A stretch of 64,000 bases of DNA, from assembly GCA_036877525.1 (NCBI GenBank), contig JAZGTH010000125.1, positions 779,501 to 843,500 on the forward strand, read 5' to 3'. The notes below the pieces were generated by a model. The model searched no databases. It worked only from the letters and a program-made list of their open reading frames with translations, and was not told where the DNA came from. Both the position numbers and the translations under genes were made by a program. Source of the stretch: Chromobotia macracanthus (lineage: Eukaryota > Chordata > Actinopteri > Cypriniformes > Botiidae). Shown one piece after another: positions 56,800 through 64,000 of this stretch. How positions within the stretch are numbered: the stretch's first letter is position 1; every line of letters begins with the position of its first letter.

Positions 56800-57880
56800 A
56801 TAATGGAGGAAATTCACCAGGCCGTCCTCACAGAACCATCACCACCGAACTGCCCCCTCCAAACAATATGTTCCCCAGACACTACGTCACCGGGTCATCC
56901 AGTGGGTCCACACATCACTCAGCACGGACATCCCGGCATTTCACGAACCCTTAAACTTGTGCAGAATTCCTTCTGGTGGCCTTCAATGACCAAAGATGTG
57001 GCCAATTATGTAAGTCTTGCTCCATCTGTGCCCAGTCCAAGACTCCCAGGGACCTGCTGACGGGACTTCTACAGCCTCTCCCGATTCCCCAACGACCTTG
57101 GTCTCACCTCTCCATCGACTTCATCACTGACTTACCCCTGTTGATGGTTACACCACAATTCTGGTCATCGTCGACCGCTTCTCCAAAGCCTGTCGTCTGG
57201 TTCCATTAAAAGGATTACCTACTGCCATGGAGACTGCTCAAGCCATGTTCCACCATGTCTTTCAAACTATGGTCTACCTGAAGACATTGTATCAGATCGA
57301 GGAACTCAGTTCACCTCTCAGGTTTGGAAATCCTTTTGTAACCTTTTAGATATCAATGTGAGTTTAACCTCTGGCTATCATCCGCAGTCAAACGGTCAGG
57401 TGGAGAGGCTGAACCAAGAGATCGGCAGGTACCTGCGGACTTACTGCAGCCACGAACAACATCGCTGGGCTGAATTTCTCCCTTGGACCGAGTATGCCCA
57501 GAACTCACTCACGCACTCCTCTACAGGACTCACACCATTTCAATGTGTTCTGGGTTACCAGCCTCCCCTGTTCCCGTGGTCAGGAGAACCATCGTCTGTG
57601 CCTGCTGTTAACGACTGGATTCATAACAGTGAGAGGGTGTGGGACAGTGCCCATGTACGGCTTCAACGGCTGTGAGGAGGCAGGAGATTAACGCTAACCG
57701 TCACCGTCGCCCACACCCTCCATACCAACCTGGACAAAGGGTCTGGCTCTCCACGAGGGATCTCAAGCTACGTCTGCCGAGCAGGAAGCTCTCTCCCAGG
57801 TATGTTGGCCCATTTAAAATCATAAGACAGATTAATGAGGTCACTTACCAATTAGAGCTTCCTGCTGACTACCGCATTCT
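56800..57880 (+). pseudogene. Chromovirus integrase, frameshifted
   Basis: The H2C2 zinc-binding part reads HPGISRTLKLVQNSFWWPSM at 56931-56990, then a Cys pair near 57013-57035. Catalytic core: DFITDLP at 57118-57138 (first Asp), IVSDRGTQFTS-like near 57287-57317 (second Asp), and SGYHPQSNGQVERLNQEIGR at 57370-57429, where the Glu of VERLNQE is the third catalytic residue. Core and GPY-like module (SPRYVGPFKIIRQI) follow at 57780-57840. Several single-base frame changes. Confidence 0.9.
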
Positions 57881-57984
57881 CCTTCTTTCCATGTGTCACT
57901 CCTCAAACCTTTCCACCGGGACGCTGACCCCGAGGCCATATTGCAGGAGCCACCGCCACCGCTGGACATTGGCGGAACGCCGGC

Positions 57985-58140
57985 CTACAAGGTGAACGTC
58001 CTGCTTGACTCACGGCGAAGAGGGGGTCAGTTACAATACCTGGTGGATTGGGAGGATACGGCCCAGAGGAGAGATCGTGGGTAGCGGCAGGGGACATTCT
58101 GGATCCTCGCTCACGGAGGAGTTTCATCAAGCCAGACCTG
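57985..58140 (+). pseudogene. Chromodomain at the integrase C-terminus
   Basis: Reads KVNVLLDSRRRGGQLQYLVD then WE, followed after one frame change by GPEERSWVAAGD-like wording and LTEEFHQARPDRPAPRPRGR. This is the chromodomain that defines chromoviruses and is thought to bind modified histone tails and influence target choice. A close counterpart is in the element at 17.5-19.5 kb. Confidence 0.9.
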
Positions 58141-58206
58141 ACCGTCCAGCACCACGTCCACGGGGACGCCACTTAGAGCACCTGGAGGTGCTCCTAGAGG
58201 GGGTTC

Positions 58207-58667
58207 TGTAACATCACGCCAGCAGAGGGAGCCCTCACCGGAATACTGACTGCTCATGCTCCCTCTGCTGAACTCTGAACTTTGAACTATGAACTTACTT
58301 CCTGTTTGGCAGCTATATAAACCTTGCTGCCACATGGCCACGTTATGAGTATTGCCAGCTTAACACCTGACTACTAAGCATTCTCTTTTACTGCCTGCTT
58401 TCCTGTGTTACCTATTGTTTGGTTCTCGTTTCTGATTTTTGCCTAGCCCCTTTGTTTGACACCTGGATCGGACTGTTTGTTTAGATATTGATTCTCTGCC
58501 TGGATTTACGACCTCTGATTTACGTCTCTCCCTTTTGTTGTGTTGCATGGTTGGACTGTCTATGTTTATTACGACCCTTTGCCTGTACTTTCGACTTTGA
58601 TTATGGATAACCCCAATAAACATCCGCAACTGGATCCTGCTTCAGTTTCTGCCTCAGCCCCCTTACA
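58207..58667 (+). mobile_element. 3' LTR of the young chromovirus
   Basis: 461 bp, beginning TGTAACATCACGCC just after GGGGGTTC (58198-58206, end of the polypurine tract) and ending CCCCTTACA. Almost identical to 53524-53982. Followed by the CTCCA target duplication at 58668-58672. Confidence 0.95.
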
Positions 58668-59730
58668 CTCCACTATTGAAATAATGGAGCGAATCAAATG
58701 TCAAATCAATGCAACTGTGTTTTTTAAAACACTATTTTGTTCATAGAATAGTTCATTTAGCTCAAAGGGAAATACATATAATTCATTGTCACTAAATATA
58801 CACATTTTGTAGTACCTGGTCAGCAGGAATGATGACCATAATCAGTATATGCATTCGTCCTAACCCTAATCTTATTGGATCTAAGAAACATTATTTGTCT
58901 GGCCTTAAAAAACAATGCTTTCCTGGCTTAACAGGACTTTAGAGCATGAAGCAAGATTGAACACAGTTTAAGTGACCTTATTTGTGGGCATTAAACACGC
59001 AAGCAACAATCAAGGGTGAATACATATGGGTGTTTATTAAACTACACTACAGGGGAAACATATAACATATAACTACACATAAACATACACACATTAAACA
59101 CAAGGAGAGAGAGAGAGATACAGAGAGAGAGGGGATGTTAAGCCTGTAAAGAGTTAAATCAGCTAAGCTTTTCAGAATGAACCATCAGTCGAATCACCTT
59201 GGAAAAAGGGCCTCATTTGCATGTTATATGGCTGCATGGCACATTTGCAAATATTAATCCAGGTTATTGTAAAAAGACTATCATGCCTGTTATAGTTACA
59301 CAAAATACATAGTCTGGGAAATTAGAAGACGATCTGTTAGATACTAAAAAAAACAGAGTTAGGAATACATTCAGTTGTGATTCATCCTAATGCATGAATA
59401 CAAACAGAACATCAATACAAACTTGCATAACTACAGAGTTACAGTTAAAATACAAAGTATGGTAGCCAATATACAATGGGAATATATAAAAATATCTACA
59501 GTTTAGGACAGTTTAGTTGTGACTGAAAGAGAGTCCTTCCTTTTGTGTATTGGAATGTTTTTTAGTCTCTCTTGGGCCATGTGTGTTACCCATGGAATTC
59601 CTTTGAAGCTTGGGCAGGATGTCATAAACTGTCCTGCTGGTGTCAGAGGTGCTGATAGTTATCTGGAGGAAAAGTTTCTCTGAAGCCTGGGTTTCTTCAC
59701 CTCCACACTGGTTTGCAAGTCTGTAGACGC
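58668..59730. repeat. Repeat M, copy 2, right part
   Basis: Continues the match to copy 1 from the second CTCCA: 'gaatcaaatgtcaaatcaatg', 'cacagtttaagtgaccttatttgtg', GA-rich tract at 59104-59136, and 'ctcttgggccatgtg' through 'cacctccaca'. The part at 58990-59100 (about 100 bp) has no counterpart in copy 1. Confidence 0.85.
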
Positions 59731-61869
59731 TACAGTGTGTAAAATGCAGAATGTACACCAAATAAAAAGAACTAATCTCTAATATAATTGAGGATGAAAA
59801 TAAATAACAAACAAAACCAACAATTTATATGAGGAATAGCAGACAAAACCATTATCCTTAGCAAACCCGGGTGTATTGTGTTGTGTGTATATTATATTCG
59901 GATTGATCTGACCTCTTCCATACTATGTAGCAGAGACCTCCAATCCAGGTTTCTAAAAGTCCACAGACCTGCAAAGTTTAGCTCCAACATACTCCAACAC
60001 ACCTGCCTGGATGTTTTTAGCAGTCCCAAAGACCTTGTCCGAAACATGTTAACCTGACATAAATAAACTGAACCAGTAACACGATACAGTACAGTTACTG
60101 TATTTGTATAATAACATTATTTAAAATAACTGCTGCTAAACAAGTAACTTACCTAATGTTAACGTACTTCTACATAGGATAGAATATTAATTACTAACTA
60201 AACTTGGAACACGGAGACTCACAGAGTGCCGTAACTCATTGATCTGTCTGCATTTACACTGTAATGAGAGGCGGACAAATCATTTACAGATGTAAAACGC
60301 TTTAATAGAGTTATGTGCATGTTGTCAGTGTCTTTCCTCCTTGCTCCATGGTATTTTCTTTTACTGCATGATGCTGAATGTGTGAGAGTTTGCAGCCCTG
60401 CCTTAAAACAGCTGTAACCAGCGGCTTTGTGCTTTGAAATGATGGTTGCGGAGCTAATTTAAACATTATAAGGGCACAAATCTCCTGGGCCTCTTCAAAC
60501 AACCCAGCAGTGGACAGAAACAACCCAGCAAGTGATTCAGCAGATTTAACTCAATAACTAAAGAAACTATGCAAAGGTATTTAAAATGTGATAAAATAAC
60601 CCAGCAAATATACCCAACAGGCTCAACCTAGTACTATGGGTTAAACAAATAACCCAGCAGTTTTTGGAGTGTGTGATAATACAATAAATTGCACATATCA
60701 CACCATTATTGTTAACTGAAATATGTGATATCCTTTCTCCTGAGAACGTCTTCTTATGTGATCATCAGTATTGTCAAGTATTTCACAAGGAAAGTAGCCA
60801 AAGTCTGCTTGAAAAGTCACTAAATGTCACCACATGCTAATTTGCATATCCATGACATCACAATGCCATTGCAGTATTTATTTACATTTAGGCATTTAGC
60901 AGATGCTTTAATCCAAAGCAATAACGTTGTTCTCTTTCACATATTTTCTGTGTCTATCATCAGACAATGGAAAACTATGAAATATAGTGGCTGAACACAA
61001 CCCTTAAAACTACATGTTAAGCAGCAGTCATGTAGCAATCACATAGCTGCTGCTATGCTATAATCCTGACAAATCTGACAAATTCACCATAAACATAAGT
61101 TATGCACGGCCGCTGTGCAGTGATTACAGATATATCTACAAGTAAAATAATCATTAGAGAGAAAGTTAGAAGTGTCAATCTATTAACACTACAATCTACC
61201 GAAAGTGGCTAAGGTTTGTCTAAAAGTCGCTAGTCGCTTTTGTAGAAAACAGTTGCTAAGGGGGTCTGAAAAGTCACTAAATCTGGCAACACTGATGATG
61301 ATCGTCTCACACATAAGTTACAGAATAATTCGCATAATTCGTTACAGAAAAGACATGGATCGCTACAACCATTTGGATTTTTTAGGGGAATGCAATATTA
61401 ATGAGGAAAACATAGTCAGAGTTGAACAAGACAAGGTAATGGCTCATTTTTATTGTTCATCATAAATTTGTGAATTTTTGCATTCGTAAATTTGTATGTA
61501 AAAGGCTAGTTTTAAATGTTTTTATACTGTGTACACCACAGACGCCATTTGATCCAGCTTAAATTCACAGAATTCGTATATTCGGTAATTCATATAAATT
61601 TGCGTAATGTGAAATGTACAAAAGCTTTTTTCTAAAGACGGCATTTGTGGGTGCTGCAAATTAAGACAATCAGATAAAATGTGCGAAGACCTTTTAATTC
61701 ATTATCACAGTAATGTTACAAAAAATGAGGTAATAAAAATTATGTATGCTATGGTCAGACTGTTTTTTTTTAAAATGCAGCGTATTACTACTGTTATTTC
61801 TTGTCTTTAAAATGCTGTTAATTCTCAGTGTTTAAAGTATTTTAGCTTGAAAAAGCCAACATATTTTGT
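59731..61869. other. Intronic or intergenic sequence, one SINE-like tail
   Basis: A retroposon tail phrase (CATTTAGGCATTTAGCAGAT, CCAAAGCAA) lies at 60882-60930. Nothing else is recognised. ORFs at 60311-60523 and 61205-61465 have no known product and no clear exon borders. I searched here without success for the next upstream plpp4-like exon. Confidence 0.5.
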
Positions 61870-63830
61870 TCTATTTAAGCTTATTAGAACATGAAATATT
61901 TAGACTTTTGTGGCAAAATGTGAACCATGCCCACATTGTGTTAGACTGATGCTAGTCACATCAGCTTGATCATACCATCACCCTGTGGCCAGTATTTGTT
62001 GCTTGATATCAACATTAAGTTATCATCTTTCAATCCACATCAGACACATACAACACCTGCATGCACATACAAACAGAAAGAAAAGTTGTGCTGGCGTAAT
62101 TCTTGTAACCTTCTTACACCTAGCAGTGTTTGTGCTAAAATAATGGCACTTATGAAACCAACACTTATTCATAGGGCATTTAAATGTAAAGTGTTTTTAT
62201 GATTTTATAAATGTTTTTGCCAGGAGATAATGTCCTTAAAAGAAAACTAACCTAAAACACACTGTTTTCATTAAAGTGGAAATGCAACTGAGTTTACCTT
62301 TATCAAGAACTGTTGCTGACTGTGTAAAATATTGCTGAAAGTGCAAAAGAATAAATATTACACACATACAACAACAACAAATAATACTGGATAAAGAATG
62401 AAATAAAACGATATTAAGAAGAAGTCAGTTGTAAGTGCTTATTTTTATTAAACCGAAACATACATCCAAGAACATGGCCATGAACAATGAGAAACTAACT
62501 GTGTCATTACTGTGAAACATAACTTGGAAGGAGAGGAAGGAAAATGAGACGATGTAGCATGACAATTAAACAAGAATTCAAAACAAGGATGGGCTAATTC
62601 CAGGTTTAATAAAAGAGTGAAAAGTGTTCACAATAAATGGTATCCATTGTTAGCAACAAACATATTAAAGCATAAAAACAAATGCCTAATGAGCCTATGA
62701 ATAAGTACCACTTTAAGAGTTGACCTGCTTTATGTTTTGCTGGATAACAAATAAAATGTAGACTGCTATTTTCTGGCGTTTTTTTATTCCCTTTGGATTG
62801 GTAAAATGTAATGAAACTAACGTGTAACACATTGGAGTGCATGTCATCAATGAATATTGGCAAACATTAAGAAAAAACAAACCTGAAAGAAAAAATGTAA
62901 GGTAAAGTCTGACAACACTGTTACCTGACTAAAAGGTAATGCATTCACAGAAGGTGAATAAGTTAAGACGTTCCTGACATCCTCGGGGTATGAACACAAA
63001 ACCCATGTGAATAAACAGGTGGGTTTGTGAGACCAAATGAGAAAAATCATTGCCATGCTGTCAATTAGAGATCCATGTTGTGTTATTTCATGGTATAGCT
63101 TTAGGATTTGGCCATTTGCTACACTCTCTGCTTACGGTACAGGTATTTATGAAGACAACTCCCTATCACAGTTGTGGAACTTCGATGACTGAAATATTCA
63201 CACTTCAAATAATTCGATTTTTTCAAATTATTAATTCATTGAAGCAGTGGTTTAACACAGAATATACAAAGTAAATCGATCCATCTAAAACACATGAGAT
63301 TTGGTTTGGGTAATGCATCTGTCTTAACCTTTTCATGTTGATGCAAATCGCCTTTCATTCAACTCCAGTGAAAGACCTAAGATGAAGGCAGATGAAGGCA
63401 AAAGAGAATATATATGTTTGACAGTACTCAAGATCAAGAATCCCTAAAATAAAGACTGAAAACATGAAAAAGTGTTTGTCTGAATAAGATGATTAAATCC
63501 TGTGATAACAATCCATGCTACCTTTAAATGTAGAACTTTCTAAGAGCTGAAAACAACAAAACGTGTCTTAGTAGCTCTGGAAGAGTGTTCTAAACACTGA
63601 CAACCCATTCACAACACTTATAACAAGATATGTTATTTTCTGCATATGTTGCAAATTTTCCTGTATGCTATAGTCACTTTCTTAGTCATTTGCAAATCTG
63701 AATTTAAACTAGATATAGGAGTTCTTAGAAACGTAATGCAAATGCAATTACTTTTTGCTGCTTACCTGTATTTTAGATTACAGGGATTACATGAACCAGC
63801 TCACAATCTATCTTAAAATAAAAAGATTTC
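61870..63830 (-). repeat. Unrecognised repeat U, copy 3
   Basis: In the given orientation it is the reverse complement of copy L and collinear with copy R. Exon-like segments on the minus strand are at 63766-63811 (donor GTAAGC) and 63329-63376 (acceptor CTTAG, donor GTTAAG), separated by 389 bp, compared with 374 bp in copy R. It extends further left than copy R, including the 61870-62735 part matched by 22260-23110. No open reading frame across segments is preserved. Confidence 0.72.
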
Positions 63831-63834
63831 AAAT

Positions 63835-64000
63835 ACCGCCCTCCTGCTCTGCCTGTCACCCCCCTTGTTCCCGCTGTCCTGCTCTCTCCCCCCGCCTGCG
63901 CCCTGCATCTGTTTCTCTTGCATTCTGACTGTGATATTCTCTAAATAGACAGAATGATTTGAACAGCATGGATCCAGCTGAACCTGATGCTCTCCGTTCT
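63835..64000 (+). mobile_element. Start of another LTR retrotransposon, cut by the window end
   Basis: C/T-rich sequence ending CTAAATAGACA at 63951 looks like an LTR end. It is followed by GAATGATTTGAACAGC and an ATG at 63968 that reads MDPAEPDALRS, a typical Gypsy gag start in fish. The LTR's own start is not visible, so it may be truncated on the left. Confidence 0.55.

Larger units (their letters stand above)
53524..58667 (+). mobile_element. Nearly complete Gypsy chromovirus
   Basis: A 5144-bp element with 5' LTR, gag, protease, RT, RNase H, integrase, chromodomain and 3' LTR on the plus strand. It is flanked by a perfect 5-bp duplication (CTCCA at 53519-53523 and 58668-58672). The LTRs differ at only about eight places, mostly single-base length changes in homopolymers, so insertion is recent. 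The coding frames are interrupted mainly by small indels. The chromodomain at the integrase C-terminus is thought to steer such elements to particular chromatin. Confidence 0.95.

Noticed and set aside
61205..61465. 86-codon ORF as a possible exon
   Set aside because: No similarity recognised, no convincing acceptor, and phrases around it look repeat-derived.

Overview
The window looks like a piece of a teleost fish genome. It is AT-rich and intron-dominated, and it carries a typical fish repeat set: several Tc1/mariner families, a DIRS-type tyrosine-recombinase retrotransposon, L2-like and Jockey/I-like LINEs, Gypsy chromoviruses with a chromodomain, and an old endogenous retrovirus. No bacterial-style genes, operons, CRISPR arrays, rRNA or tRNA genes were found. 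The species cannot be named from the sequence.

The only host gene recognised with confidence is on the minus strand. Three consecutive exons of a phospholipid phosphatase, closest by memory to PLPP4, lie at 51252-51315, 50116-50240 and 28669-28839. They join in frame (360 nt, 120 codons) and carry all three PAP2 signature motifs. The first exons should lie beyond 64000. The last exon was not found and may lie left of position 1 or have escaped me. Most of the window is therefore intron of this gene, and the 21.3-kb intron between the last two exons has filled with transposons. A short spliced-looking ORF at 16221-16363 (minus) may belong to another, unrecognised gene.

Layout from left to right. 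1-7.2 kb: a decayed endogenous retrovirus (gag, protease, RT/RNase H, env) with most of integrase deleted and a solo Gypsy LTR inside env. 7.6-8.4 kb: a DIRS fragment. 8.5-9.1 kb: a TA microsatellite and a Tc1 relic. 10.7-13.8 kb: two LINE copies of one family, head to head. 13.9-15.7 kb: an LTR-like repeat and a Tc1 transposase relic. 17.3-19.9 kb: a MITE abutting a 5'-truncated chromovirus with its 3' LTR. 20.2-26.5 kb: an inverted pair of an unrecognised repeat with exon-like segments, broken up by LINE and Tc1 pieces. 31.8-41.2 kb: a three-level nest, an L2-like LINE split by a DIRS element that is itself split by a 3.3-kb LINE. 44-48.5 kb: unclassified repeats and an integrase relic on the minus strand. 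51.8-53 kb: L2 pieces split by an LTR-like repeat that contains a 15-bp minisatellite. 53.5-58.7 kb: a nearly complete young chromovirus with matching LTRs and a perfect 5-bp target duplication, sitting in one copy of a 1.2-kb repeat whose other copy (45.9-47.1 kb) keeps the empty site. 61.9-63.8 kb: a third copy of the exon-bearing repeat. 63.84-64 kb: the start of another LTR element.

The mobile elements do not cooperate as a system. Their value is as a stratigraphic record of successive insertions into a plpp4-like intron. The items most worth following up are the three-copy repeat with splice-flanked segments, the DIRS element with readable terminal repeats and internal complementary region, and the filled/empty site pair for the young chromovirus. 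All assignments rest on reading translations and repeats by eye; no database search was run.
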